Below, piece after piece: positions 42,967 through 51,258 of a stretch of DNA of 53,203 bases. This DNA is from Isoptericola luteus. Lineage in GTDB: Bacteria > Actinomycetota > Actinomycetes > Actinomycetales > Cellulomonadaceae. Numbering within the stretch: the first letter of the stretch is position 1; each line of letters opens with the position of its first letter. The stretch covers positions 85,975 through 139,177 of the forward strand of contig NZ_JAIXCQ010000010.1 of assembly GCF_020297055.1 (NCBI RefSeq), given 5' to 3'. The notes below the pieces were generated by a model. The model worked only from the letters and a program-made list of their open reading frames with translations, was not told where the DNA came from and did no database searches. A program made the position numbers and the translations under genes.

Positions 42967-45900
42967 ATGCTCCGCAGGTTGGGCGTTCGCGGGAAGATCC
43001 TTGCGACACTCGCCGTGCCGATCTTCGTCCTTGCGCTGACGGCGGCGTGGATCACCTGGGGGTCCGTCGAGGAGAACCGGCGTGCTGAACAGACGTCGGC
43101 CCTCATGGACTCGCTGGTGCTGCAGGACGAGGCCGGTACGGCCTTCGCGGCCGAGCGTGCCCTGGCCTTCATGATGTTCGAGGATTTCCCGGGGGCCCGC
43201 GAGGACCTCGTCGAGGCCCAGGAGCGCACGGACGCGGCGCTCGACGCGCGTGACGAGGCGCTCGAGGCGCTCGACACGTCGGCGCTGACCACCAACGTCC
43301 AGGACGCCGTCCGTCGCACCCTCGCCGACCGCGCGAAGATCGACCAGCTCCAGCGCTTCGTGACCTCGAACCAGATCAACGAGAGCCGCGCCACGGAGCA
43401 GTACGGCCAGCTCATCGAGAACGCGCTCGAGGTGCCGCGATCGGTGGCACAGAGCACCGAGGACGCCGGTCTCGCGCAGCGCATCAACGCCTACGTCACG
43501 CTCGACGAGGCCATGCTCTCGAACACCCTCGAGCGACCCCTGGTGGCCGCCGCGCTGGCCTCCGCCGGCGACCTCCAGGACGACAGCGACGACAACGTCG
43601 ACACGACCACCGTCAGCCGCATGGTCGCCGCGCTGCAGGACACCGACGACCTGCGGACGGAGTCCCAGGAGCGCCTCGATCTCATCCCGGGCGAGCTGCG
43701 GGTCCCGTCGTACAGCGACGAGCTCGACCAGATGCGCCTGCAGCTGCGGTTCTGGGCCGTCTCCGGTATCGACCGCGAGGTCGTCGGGAGCTGGGCCGAG
43801 CTCTCGCAGGACTGGGTCGACTCGACCCAGCCGGTGCGTGACGAGGTCCGGACCATGACGGCCGACTACGCCGAGGACCGCGCCGGCGACGCCCAGCGGA
43901 CCGCGCTCCTCACGGGTGCCGGCGCGTTCGGCATCGTGGTCGTGTCCCTGCTGCTCGCCCTCCTCATCGCCCGCCGGATCGTGCAGCCGCTGCGCCGCCT
44001 CACCACGGCCACGGCCGACGTGCGCGACCGCCTGCCGCAGATGGTCGAGCAGATGGCGGTGCCGGGCCAGGCACCCGCCATCGACCTCGTCCAGGTGCCC
44101 ATCGAGTCCAGCGACGAGATCGGCCGCCTCGCCGCGGCGTTCAACGAGGTCAACGAGACCACGATGGTCGTGGCCCGGGAACAGGCCGCGCTCCGTGGGT
44201 CCATCGCCGAGATGTTCGTCAACGTGGCACGTCGTGACCAGGTGCTGCTGAATCGCCAGCTGGCCTTCCTCGATGAGCTCGAGCGCTCCGAAGAGGACCC
44301 GGGCACGCTGTCCAACCTCTTCCGCCTCGACCACCTCGCGACCCGGATGCGGCGTAACGCCGAGTCGCTGCTGGTCCTCGCGGGCATCGACTCCGGGCGT
44401 CGTGTGCGCAACCCCATGCCGGTCTCCGACGTGGTCCGTACCGCGTCCTCCGAGATCGAGCTGTACGACCGCGTCCGGCTCAACCTCGGCGTCGACCCGC
44501 ACATGCTGGGCCACAACGCACTGAACGCCGCGCACCTCATCGCCGAGCTCCTCGAGAACGCGACGATGTTCTCCGAGCCGCACACGCCGGTCGAGGTGAC
44601 CACGTCGCGCGACGAGCGCGGTGTCGTCGTCGTCGTGCGGGACCACGGCCTGGGCATGAGCGCGGACGAGCTCGCCGACGCGAACGTCAAGGTCGCGCGG
44701 ACCGCCGCCTCGGACGCCGTGGGCGCCCAGCGCCTCGGCCTCTTCGTGGTCGGCCGTCTGGCCGAGCGCCTCGGCGCCACGGTCCACTTCGCCACCGGCT
44801 CGTCGGGCAGCGGCACCGAGGTCACGGTCGCCTTCCCGGCCGTCCTGTTCCTGCCCGACGACGCGCTGCCGCTGCCGCAGCCGACCGACCCGCTGGCCTC
44901 CAGCACGCAGGCCGCCGTGGCCAGCATGACGCCCGACCCGGCACCGAGCCCTGTTCAGCAGGCGCCGGTCGCGCAGCAGCGCCCCGCCCCGGTGGTCCAG
45001 CAGCCCCCGGCCCCTGCCCCCGCCCCCGTGGCGGAGCGGTTCGAGCCGCAGCCCGCGCAGACCAACGCCATGCCGACCGTCGCGCCCGCGCAGGACCTCG
45101 CGCCCACCGGCACGTTCGAGCACCTCGAGCCGGAGCCGCCGGCCGCGGTCCCGGTCGACCTCGACATGCTGACCGACGGGACCACCTCCGTCGGCATGCC
45201 GCGTCGTCGCCGCTCCGGGCCGGAGCAGCCCGCGGTCGAGCGCACCGACACCGGCCAGATCGTGCTGCCGCCGCTGGCGACGCCGAACCTCCCCGACGTC
45301 ATCGAGGACACCACGATCGAGTCGTGGCGCCCGCCGGCGGACGTGGAGACCTCGACCTCGTCGTCGCTGCCCAGCCGTCGCCGGTCCGAGCCCGAGCCGG
45401 CGCGCGTCGAGCCCGAGCCCGCCCCGGCGCCGGTGCTGGACGTCGAGCAGCGGACCGGCCTGTTCTCGAGCTTCCGGTCGATGAACGTGCTGGACGACCC
45501 CGACACCGAGAGCACCCTGCAGCTCGGTGCGATCACGGAGGACCCGGCCGCGCTGCCCGAGGAGATCGCTCCCCTCGCGCCGGTGGCCCAGCCCGCCCCG
45601 CGGCAGCCCGAGCCGTCGCCCGCGCCGCAGGCGTTCGAGTCGCGGTCCGAGTCCGTGGTGAGCTCCGTGCCCACCGCGCCGGCGCGGCAGTCCGTGGTCC
45701 GCCCGGTCGAGGCGGCTCCCGAGGCCGACCGCTGGTACCAGGAGCAGTCGGCGCCCGTACCGGCACCGGCGCCCGCCGCGCCCGCCGCGCCCGTGGCGTT
45801 CGCAGGGGAGCCGCACCAGCCGGCCCAGGTCGCGTGGTCGCCGACCACCGGCTCCCAGGAGCCCGTCTCCGAGGCGTCGGGCGAGCTGGGCAGCCTGCCG

Positions 45901-46638
45901 GCGTTCGAGGACCTCATGGCCGACCTCCCGTCGCGCAAGAGCACGCGCGAGGCGTCGAACCCGGCGCGCAAGCGTGGCCTGTTCGGCCGCAAGCCGAGCT
46001 CGGACGACGAGCCGGACGCCCCTCAGGGCACGTCCGCCCCGTCGTGGTCGTCGCCTGCGGCCTCGGCGGCCCCGGCAGCCCCGGCGGAGGTCAGCGACTG
46101 GCCCGCCCTCCGGAACGCCGGGCTGTCCGCGCCGGCGCCGTCGGCACCGGCCGCCCCGCCGGTCGACGACGGGTCCCGCGCGTCCACGTCGTACGGCGGC
46201 TCCGTGCTGCCGCTCCGAGCGACGGGGGCCGGCGCCGACGACCCGCTCGACCCGAACTTCGTGCCCGACACTGTCGAGGCACGGTCAGAGTGGATGGCCT
46301 CGGCCGTCCTGTACGAGGAGATGTCGACGCTGCTCCAGCGTGGTGTCTTCCAGGAAGGGAACGTGACCTCGACGAACGACGAGCAGACCTACCGTCCCGC
46401 GAGCGTCGCCAACGGCGCCGCCCCGGGGCTCGTGCGTCGGAGCCGCACCGGCGAGCCGCCGGCTTCGACGACGCGCTTCACGGCGCGCATCGAGCGTGAC
46501 CCCGAGCAGCTGCGTTCGCGCCTTTCGGCCTTCCAGTCTGCGACCAGCCGGGGTCGCGACGACGCCGGTGCGATCTCGGCCTCGACGCGACCCGCCCCGA
46601 CCGTGAATGATGTCCCTGGATCGTCACCGCAGCGGTGA
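42967..46638 (+). CDS. cvnA: Conservon sensor histidine kinase (CvnA-like, NIT-HAMP-HATPase)
   Basis: A 1223-residue membrane kinase-like protein. Helix 1 is at ~14-34; an extracellular helical nitrate/nitrite-sensing-like (NIT) domain fills ~36-310; helix 2 is at ~316-338; a HAMP linker follows. The dimerisation region (EMFVNVARRDQVLLNRQLAFLDELE, LFRLDHLATRMRRNAESLLVLAG) is near 415-475 and the HATPase domain (AELLENATMFSEP; DHGLGM) spans ~480-628. Residues ~630-1223 are a long Pro/Ala/Glu-rich, probably disordered tail ending in a short conserved helix (SEWMASAVLYEEMSTLLQRG near 1108). ATG 42967 has GGAGAGAGG 6 nt upstream. In Streptomyces conservons CvnA assembles with CvnB-D at the membrane; ligand unknown. 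Confidence 0.92.
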   Translation: MLRRLGVRGKILATLAVPIFVLALTAAWITWGSVEENRRAEQTSALMDSLVLQDEAGTAFAAERALAFMMFEDFPGAREDLVEAQERTDAALDARDEALEALDTSALTTNVQDAVRRTLADRAKIDQLQRFVTSNQINESRATEQYGQLIENALEVPRSVAQSTEDAGLAQRINAYVTLDEAMLSNTLERPLVAAALASAGDLQDDSDDNVDTTTVSRMVAALQDTDDLRTESQERLDLIPGELRVPSYSDELDQMRLQLRFWAVSGIDREVVGSWAELSQDWVDSTQPVRDEVRTMTADYAEDRAGDAQRTALLTGAGAFGIVVVSLLLALLIARRIVQPLRRLTTATADVRDRLPQMVEQMAVPGQAPAIDLVQVPIESSDEIGRLAAAFNEVNETTMVVAREQAALRGSIAEMFVNVARRDQVLLNRQLAFLDELERSEEDPGTLSNLFRLDHLATRMRRNAESLLVLAGIDSGRRVRNPMPVSDVVRTASSEIELYDRVRLNLGVDPHMLGHNALNAAHLIAELLENATMFSEPHTPVEVTTSRDERGVVVVVRDHGLGMSADELADANVKVARTAASDAVGAQRLGLFVVGRLAERLGATVHFATGSSGSGTEVTVAFPAVLFLPDDALPLPQPTDPLASSTQAAVASMTPDPAPSPVQQAPVAQQRPAPVVQQPPAPAPAPVAERFEPQPAQTNAMPTVAPAQDLAPTGTFEHLEPEPPAAVPVDLDMLTDGTTSVGMPRRRRSGPEQPAVERTDTGQIVLPPLATPNLPDVIEDTTIESWRPPADVETSTSSSLPSRRRSEPEPARVEPEPAPAPVLDVEQRTGLFSSFRSMNVLDDPDTESTLQLGAITEDPAALPEEIAPLAPVAQPAPRQPEPSPAPQAFESRSESVVSSVPTAPARQSVVRPVEAAPEADRWYQEQSAPVPAPAPAAPAAPVAFAGEPHQPAQVAWSPTTGSQEPVSEASGELGSLPAFEDLMADLPSRKSTREASNPARKRGLFGRKPSSDDEPDAPQGTSAPSWSSPAASAAPAAPAEVSDWPALRNAGLSAPAPSAPAAPPVDDGSRASTSYGGSVLPLRATGAGADDPLDPNFVPDTVEARSEWMASAVLYEEMSTLLQRGVFQEGNVTSTNDEQTYRPASVANGAAPGLVRRSRTGEPPASTTRFTARIERDPEQLRSRLSAFQSATSRGRDDAGAISASTRPAPTVNDVPGSSPQR

Positions 46639-46672
46639 CCTGCGCCTTCGGCGTACCTGACGAGGAGGAAGC

Positions 46673-47122
46673 GTGACCCTCAGTACTGAAGCGACCAACT
46701 TTGGGTGGCTTCTCGACAACTTCGTGCGGACGGTTCCTGGGAGCCGGCACACCCTCGTGGTCTCGGCAGACGGTCTGCTCATGGCGATGTCGGACCAGCT
46801 GGACCGAACGAGTGGTGACCAGCTCGCTGCGATCGTGTCGGGTATGTCGAGTCTGACCCGTGGTGCCTCACGACAGCTGGACGGCGGCAACGTCCGCCAG
46901 GCCGTCATCGAGATGGACAACGGGTTCCTCTTCCTGATGAACGTGTCCAACGGCTCGGTGCTCGCGGTCGTGGCCGAGTCGTCCTGCGACATCGGTCTGA
47001 TCGGCTACGAGATGGCGTTGCTCGTCTCGCGGACCGAGGCGACCCTGACGCCGCAGCTGATCTCCGAGATGCGTGGCAGCCTCCCTGTGGACGGCGCGTC
47101 GCGCTCGACGCAGGTGGGATGA
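46673..47122 (+). CDS. cvnB: Conservon roadblock/LC7 protein (CvnB-like)
   Basis: A 149-residue roadblock/LC7 domain protein (FGWLLDNFVRTVPGSRHTLVVSADGLLMAMSDQLDR, DQLAAIVSGMSSLTRGASRQLDGG, GFLFLMNVSNGSVLAVVAESSCDIGLIGYEM). Such proteins dimerise and bind small Ras-like GTPases as regulators or GAPs (MglB is the best-known relative). GTG at 46673 has GAGGAGGAAG upstream, 34 nt after the kinase gene. It probably regulates CvnD. Confidence 0.95.
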   Translation: MTLSTEATNFGWLLDNFVRTVPGSRHTLVVSADGLLMAMSDQLDRTSGDQLAAIVSGMSSLTRGASRQLDGGNVRQAVIEMDNGFLFLMNVSNGSVLAVVAESSCDIGLIGYEMALLVSRTEATLTPQLISEMRGSLPVDGASRSTQVG

Positions 47123-47132
47123 GGCGAAGGCC

Positions 47133-47549
47133 ATGACGCACGCATCGTTCGGTTCTCTGGGCTCGCAATCCGCGGACGGCTACGAGGCCTCCACGGTGCG
47201 TCCCTACGCCGTCACGGGTGGCCGCGTCCGCTCCGCGCTGTCCGACCTGCCTCTCGAGGCGCTGGTCGAGGTCATGCCGGGAGCGGTCAACAGCGTCGGT
47301 CTCACCCCCGAGAAGCGGGCGATCCTGCAGCACGCGGCGCACACGTATGTGTCGATCGCGGAGCTGTCGGCGCTGCTGCGCCTGCCTCTCGGTGTCGTCC
47401 GCATCTTGGTGGCGGACATGCAGGAGGAGGGGCACATCACCGTGCACACCTCGACCCCGGTCAACGTCCACACGGGGCACGGCAGTTCCCACTCGGGCCT
47501 GTCCCTGAGCGTCTTGGAGAGTGTTCTCAATGGCATTTCCGCCCTCTGA
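47133..47549 (+). CDS. cvnC: Conservon DUF742 protein (CvnC-like)
   Basis: A 138-residue DUF742 protein, almost always found between a roadblock protein and a GTPase in actinobacterial conservons. The core is STVRPYAVTGGRVRSALSDLPLEALVEV and ILQHAAHTYVSIAELSALLRLPLGVVRILVADMQEEGHITVH, which resembles a winged helix. A DNA-binding or protein-contact role is inferred. ATG 47133 has GAAGG upstream, 10 nt after cvnB, and its 3' end overlaps cvnD by 20 bp. Confidence 0.93.
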   Translation: MTHASFGSLGSQSADGYEASTVRPYAVTGGRVRSALSDLPLEALVEVMPGAVNSVGLTPEKRAILQHAAHTYVSIAELSALLRLPLGVVRILVADMQEEGHITVHTSTPVNVHTGHGSSHSGLSLSVLESVLNGISAL

Positions 47550-48432
47550 CAGCGCGGCGCGCGGTGCGTCCGGGGGCATGTCCCCCGCGTGGGCACCCGT
47601 CTCGCAGACCGTCGGCGCCGTGAGCGCGTCGCCGGCGGGCGCCGCACCCGCTGTGGGTGGGACGCCGCAACGCCAGAGCGTGCTCGGCGGTGGTCCGCAG
47701 CAGGCCCCCCAGCAGGCTGCCGCCCCGGTGGCCACGGCGTCCGCGTCGGTCTCCGGCGGGCAGGCCTCGGCCGACGCCCGTCCTGTCGCGCAGCCGGTGC
47801 AGGCTCCGGCCTCGACTGCGCAGCAGCCGGCGGCCACGCAGGCCCAGCAGCCGGCGCAGGGTCCGAAGTCGGCCGCGCCGACGGTCACGAAGATCGTCGT
47901 CGCGGGTGGCTTCGCCGTCGGCAAGACCACGTTCATCGGATCCATCTCGGACGTCGAGCCGCTGAACACCGAGGCCGCGATGACCGAGCACTCGGTCGGT
48001 GTCGACGACGCGGGCGGCGTCTCCGACCGCAAGACGACCACGACCGTGGCGATGGACTTCGGCCGCGTGGCGCTGCCGGGCAACCTGTGGCTGTACCTCT
48101 TCGGCACCCCGGGCCAGGACCGCTTCCTCTTCATGTGGGACGACCTGGTGCGCGGCGCGATCGGCGCCGTCGTGCTGGTCGACACCGACCGGCTCGAGCA
48201 GTGCTTCCCGGCGATCGACTACTTCGAGTCGCGGAACATCCCCTTCGTGGTGGGTGTCAACTGCTTCGACGGCGTGGCCAAGCACCGCCTGGAGGACGTG
48301 CGCGAGGCGCTCCAGATCCCGGCGCACGTGCCGATGCTCTACACGGACGCCCGCTCGCGGGCTGCGACGAAGCAGACCCTCATCGCGCTGGTCCAGCTGG
48401 CCATGCGCCAGCTCCGTGGCGGCGCTGCCTGA
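47530..48432 (+). CDS. cvnD: Conservon small GTPase (CvnD-like) with a long N-terminal extension
   Basis: A 300-residue Ras-like GTPase. The G domain begins near residue 117: KIVVAGGFAVGKTTFIGSISD is the P-loop, TTTVAMDFGRV the switch I region, FGTPGQDRFLFMWDDL the G3 motif, and VGVNCFDG stands where the NKxD base-recognition motif is expected, so base specificity may be relaxed, as in conservon GTPases. The first ~115 residues are Ala/Gln/Pro-rich, without predicted fold, whereas CvnD proteins are usually about 190-200 residues. ATG 47530 fits GGAGAG at 47514 better than GTG 47521. It overlaps cvnC; a strong terminator follows. Confidence 0.92.
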   Translation: MAFPPSDSAARGASGGMSPAWAPVSQTVGAVSASPAGAAPAVGGTPQRQSVLGGGPQQAPQQAAAPVATASASVSGGQASADARPVAQPVQAPASTAQQPAATQAQQPAQGPKSAAPTVTKIVVAGGFAVGKTTFIGSISDVEPLNTEAAMTEHSVGVDDAGGVSDRKTTTTVAMDFGRVALPGNLWLYLFGTPGQDRFLFMWDDLVRGAIGAVVLVDTDRLEQCFPAIDYFESRNIPFVVGVNCFDGVAKHRLEDVREALQIPAHVPMLYTDARSRAATKQTLIALVQLAMRQLRGGAA

Positions 48433-48453
48433 GCGCAACCTCGAACGGCCCTG

Positions 48454-48485
48454 ACGGCCCCCGACGCTCCGGCGTCGGGGGCCGT
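48454..48485. terminator. Terminator after the conservon
   Basis: A 14-bp perfect stem (ACGGCCCCCGACGC / GCGTCGGGGGCCGT) with a 4-nt loop, 22 nt after the cvnD stop. Confidence 0.85.
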
Positions 48486-48599
48486 CGTCGTCGGGCCCCG
48501 GGGCAGCCTCCCGGCCCTCCGGTCGGGGAGGCGGGCGGCCGGGGGCCATGGGGCCGGCCGGTACACTGCTGTGCCGGGCCGCCGCTCGCGGGGGCCTGA

Positions 48600-48684
48600 G
48601 GAGGGCTGACAGAGCGGCCTAATGTGACGGTCTTGAAAACCGTTGTGCAGCAATGCACCGGGGGTTCGAATCCCTCGCCCTCCG
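48600..48684 (+). tRNA. tRNA-Ser (anticodon TGA)
   Basis: Acceptor stem GGAGGGC pairs with GCCCTCC, discriminator G. The anticodon stem-loop ACGGT-CTTGAAA-ACCGT carries TGA. There is a long serine-type variable arm and a GGTTCGAATCC T loop. CCA is not encoded. A TACACT -10 box lies at 48562, about 38 nt upstream. Confidence 0.95.
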
Positions 48685-48696
48685 CCGCCGCCCGCA

Positions 48697-48730
48697 GCTG
48701 CCGCACGTGCTCTCGAGCACGTGCGGCAGC
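48697..48730. terminator. Hairpin between tRNA-Ser and the GMC oxidoreductase gene
   Basis: 48697-48712 pairs perfectly with 48715-48730 (16-bp arms, GCTGCCGCACGTGCTC at the left). It follows the tRNA by 12 nt and ends 3 nt before the convergent gene's stop codon, serving both. Confidence 0.8.
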
Positions 48731-48733
48731 CGG

Positions 48734-50539
48734 TCAGCGGATCTCGACGATCGGCAGGCGCAGCGCCCCGGGCGCCGCCGCCGGGACGACCGGCCGCGCG
48801 GGCGTCGTCGGCGGCACCACGACGTACTCCGCGCCGATCGGCGGCCGTCCGTCCGCGCCGTCACGGTTCGGCCACAGCGCGCACGCCCGCTCCGCCTGCG
48901 CGGTGATCGTCAGCGAGGGGTTGACGCCCAGGTTCGCGGTCACGGCGGAGCCGTCCATGACGTGCAGGCCCGGGTGTCCGTGCACCCGCAGGTACGGGTC
49001 CACCACGCCGGTCTCGGCGGTGGCGCCGATCGTGCACCCGCCGAGGATGTGTGCCGTCATCGGCACGTCGAACGGGTCCCCGACCGTGCCGCCCGCGATG
49101 CCGTCGCCGCCCATGCGTGCCGCCATCGCGCGCACGGTGTCGTGCGCCGCGGGGATCCAGGTCGGGTTGGGTGCGCCGGTGCCCTGGCGGGAGGTCAGCC
49201 GCCGCCCGAACGGACCCCGGCGGGTGAACGTGGTCAGGGAGTTGTCGTGCGTCTGCATGACGAGCGCGATCACGGTGCGCTGCGACCAGCCGCGCAGGTC
49301 GTACAGGGCCGGGAGGTCCCGTCGCCGGCGCCACAGCTCGCCGACCCAGCGCCTCCAGCGCGGCCCCTCGCCAGGACGGACACCGTCCACGAGCACCGTC
49401 TGCAGCAGCCCCATCGCGTTGGACCCGCGGCCGTAGCGCACCGGTTCCACGTGGGTGTGCTCGTCCGGGTAGAACGACGACGTGATCGCGACGCCCCGCG
49501 AGTAGTCGGGCTCGCCGACGTCGCCCCGGCGCACCGGTCGCATCGCGCCCAGGAGGGCCTCGGAGTTCGTCCGGGTGAGGTGACCCAGCCGGTCTGACAG
49601 ATGGGGCAGCGTGCCGGAGTCCTTCATCGCGTGCAGCAGCCGCTGGGTACCGAGCGCGCCGGCCGCGAGCACGACCTGGCGGGCGCGGAACGTCCGACGG
49701 CGCGACCACGGGCGCCCGGTGCGGTGCGTGCGCACCTCGTACCCGCCGTCGGGCAGCGGGACGACGGCGGACGCCGTGGTGAGCGGCTCGACGCGGGCAC
49801 CGGCGCCCTCCGCGAGGTGGAGGTAGTTCTTGACCAGGGTGTTCTTCGCGTTGTGCCGGCACCCCGTCATGCAGGCGCCGCAGTCGAGGCAGGGGCTGCG
49901 CTCGGGTCCGGCGCCCCCGAAGTAGGGGTCCGGCACGGGCGGGCGGGCGGGCCCGTGCGGCCCCGCGGGGGAAGCGTCGTGCGCGCGGGCACCGGTTGCC
50001 TCGCCGTCGGCACCGAGGTAGACGCCCACGCGCACGCGCCGGACGGTGTCTTCCACGCCGAGGTCGCGTGCGGCGTCGCGGATCAGCTCGTCTGCGGGCG
50101 TCGTGCGCGTGTACGTCGTGGCGCCGAGCATGCGCTCCGCCTGGTCGTAGTAGGGCGCGAGCTCGGACTCCCAGTCGGTGATCGCGGCCCAGGCGGGGTC
50201 CGCCCAGAACGCCGGGGGCGGGCGGTACAGGGTGTTGGCGTAGACGAGGGAGCCGCCGCCGACCCCCGCGCCGGCGAGCACCAGGACGTCGCGCAGGCGG
50301 TGGATGCGCTGGATGCCGTAGCAGCCGAGGGCGGGCGCCCAGAGGAACCTGCGCAGGTCCCACGACGTGCGGGGGTACTCGTCGTCGGCGAACCGGCGGC
50401 CCGCCTCGAGCACCCGGACGCGGTAGCCCTTCTCCGTGAGCCGCAGGGCGGCCACGCTGCCCCCGAAGCCCGAGCCGATCACCAGTACGTCGTCGTCGTC
50501 GCGGCCGTGCTCCGGTCCGTGGTCGTCGTCGTCCACCAT
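48734..50539 (-). CDS. GMC-family FAD oxidoreductase (cholesterol-oxidase-like)
   Basis: A 601-residue flavoprotein. The FAD-binding motif is near residue 20 (VLVIGSGFGGSVAALRL). LAGAGVGGGSLVYANTLYRPP, the Cys-rich CLDCGACMTGCRHNAKNTLVKNYLHLAEG near 265, and a C-terminal HILGGCTIG...VDPYLRVHGHPGLHVMDGSAVTANLGVNPSLTITAQAERA complete the family. It would oxidise an alcohol (sterols and choline are family substrates); the actual substrate is unknown. No signal peptide is visible. The four-cysteine stretch is a conserved family feature of uncertain role. ATG 50539. Confidence 0.88.
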   Translation of the reverse strand: MVDDDDHGPEHGRDDDDVLVIGSGFGGSVAALRLTEKGYRVRVLEAGRRFADDEYPRTSWDLRRFLWAPALGCYGIQRIHRLRDVLVLAGAGVGGGSLVYANTLYRPPPAFWADPAWAAITDWESELAPYYDQAERMLGATTYTRTTPADELIRDAARDLGVEDTVRRVRVGVYLGADGEATGARAHDASPAGPHGPARPPVPDPYFGGAGPERSPCLDCGACMTGCRHNAKNTLVKNYLHLAEGAGARVEPLTTASAVVPLPDGGYEVRTHRTGRPWSRRRTFRARQVVLAAGALGTQRLLHAMKDSGTLPHLSDRLGHLTRTNSEALLGAMRPVRRGDVGEPDYSRGVAITSSFYPDEHTHVEPVRYGRGSNAMGLLQTVLVDGVRPGEGPRWRRWVGELWRRRRDLPALYDLRGWSQRTVIALVMQTHDNSLTTFTRRGPFGRRLTSRQGTGAPNPTWIPAAHDTVRAMAARMGGDGIAGGTVGDPFDVPMTAHILGGCTIGATAETGVVDPYLRVHGHPGLHVMDGSAVTANLGVNPSLTITAQAERACALWPNRDGADGRPPIGAEYVVVPPTTPARPVVPAAAPGALRLPIVEIR

Positions 50540-50589
50540 GGCCCCGACCGTATCCGGTCGCCGCGCCGCGCCGCGCCACGCGGCGGCTT

Positions 50590-50619
50590 TTGCTCCGGGG
50601 CACCATGGGCGGTTACTCT
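50590..50619 (+). promoter_or_regulatory. Promoter of tRNA-Ser(GCT)
   Basis: TTGCTC (50590-50595), 18-nt spacer, TACTCT (50614-50619), about 35 nt before the tRNA. Confidence 0.55.
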
Positions 50620-50654
50620 GGGCGCCGCGGTGGTCCGTTCTGTGACCGCCACGA

Positions 50655-50743
50655 GGAGACGTCGCATAGTCTGGTCTAGTGCGCCACCCTGCTAAGGTGG
50701 TAACGGGGCAACCCGTTCGCGGGTTCAAATCCCGCCGTCTCCG
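50655..50743 (+). tRNA. tRNA-Ser (anticodon GCT)
   Basis: Acceptor GGAGACG pairs with CGTCTCC, discriminator G. The anticodon stem-loop CCACC-CTGCTAA-GGTGG carries GCT. The variable arm is long and the T loop is GGTTCAAATCC. CCA is not encoded. Confidence 0.95.
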
Positions 50744-50748
50744 CCAGG

Positions 50749-50780
50749 AAGGCTCCGGTGTTCAGCACCCGGAGCCTTTT
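50749..50780 (+). terminator. Rho-independent terminator after tRNA-Ser(GCT)
   Basis: AAGGCTCCGG (50749-50758) pairs with CCGGAGCCTT (50769-50778) and runs into TTTT, a classic T-tailed terminator, six nt after the tRNA. Confidence 0.9.
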
Positions 50781-50835
50781 CTGTCGCCTCTGTCGGACGG
50801 GGCAGGTGTCCTCCGTCACGATCGCCGGTCCCGGT

Positions 50836-50864
50836 TTGGGGAACGGGCGTGGGGGCGGTAATGT
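50836..50864 (+). promoter_or_regulatory. Promoter of tRNA-Arg(ACG)
   Basis: TTGGGG (50836-50841), 17-nt spacer, TAATGT (50859-50864), 35 nt before the tRNA. The same -10 hexamer recurs in the rRNA leader at 52857. Confidence 0.65.
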
Positions 50865-50899
50865 TTCCGACGGCCGGTGCGAGAGCGCCGATCGGTACT

Positions 50900-50972
50900 G
50901 CGCCCGTAGCTCAACGGATAGAGCATCTGACTACGGATCAGAAGGTTGGGGGTTCGAATCCCTCCGGGCGCA
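50900..50972 (+). tRNA. tRNA-Arg (anticodon ACG)
   Basis: Acceptor GCGCCCG pairs with CGGGCGC, discriminator A. The D arm is GCTCAACGGATAGAGC and the anticodon arm TCTGA-CTACGGA-TCAGA carries ACG (A34 read as inosine, needing TadA). The T loop is GGTTCGAATCC. CCA is not encoded. Confidence 0.96.
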
Positions 50973-50977
50973 CAGCA

Positions 50978-51014
50978 GCCCCTCACCAGGTGACACGCCG
51001 GGTGAGGGGCTTTT
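50978..51014 (+). terminator. Rho-independent terminator after tRNA-Arg(ACG)
   Basis: GCCCCTCACC (50978-50987) pairs with GGTGAGGGGC (51001-51010), followed by TTTT. The 13-nt loop is long. The remaining ~240 nt up to putP hold nothing else I can recognise. Confidence 0.85.
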
Positions 51015-51258
51015 CCGTGCCTGGAGGAGGACGGCGCCCTCCGCGTCGTGCCCCTGCGTGGCCGCCGTCCCGTCCGCGCCGCACCTGTCCCACGGGATCC
51101 CCGAGGCGCGGCGGGGGCGGGGACGGCCCCGCGCGGCGACGTGCGGACCGAGGCCGATCCTGCGACGCTCCGAGGATCGGGTCCACCGCGTCGACGACGC
51201 GCGGTGAGCCGCCGGAGTCTCGCCGTCGTCGTCGACCGACGATCGGGAGCGCGCGGAG

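Noticed and set aside
42829-45816. Minus-strand open frame of about 1000 codons antisense to cvnA
   Set aside because: Low-complexity Arg/Gly/His composition and no family motifs; the real gene on that frame is the quinone oxidoreductase ending the frame at 41851-42828.
50560-50600. Integration hot spot at the tRNA genes
   Set aside because: No integrase, no duplicated tRNA 3' end and no change of composition next to any of the three tRNA genes.
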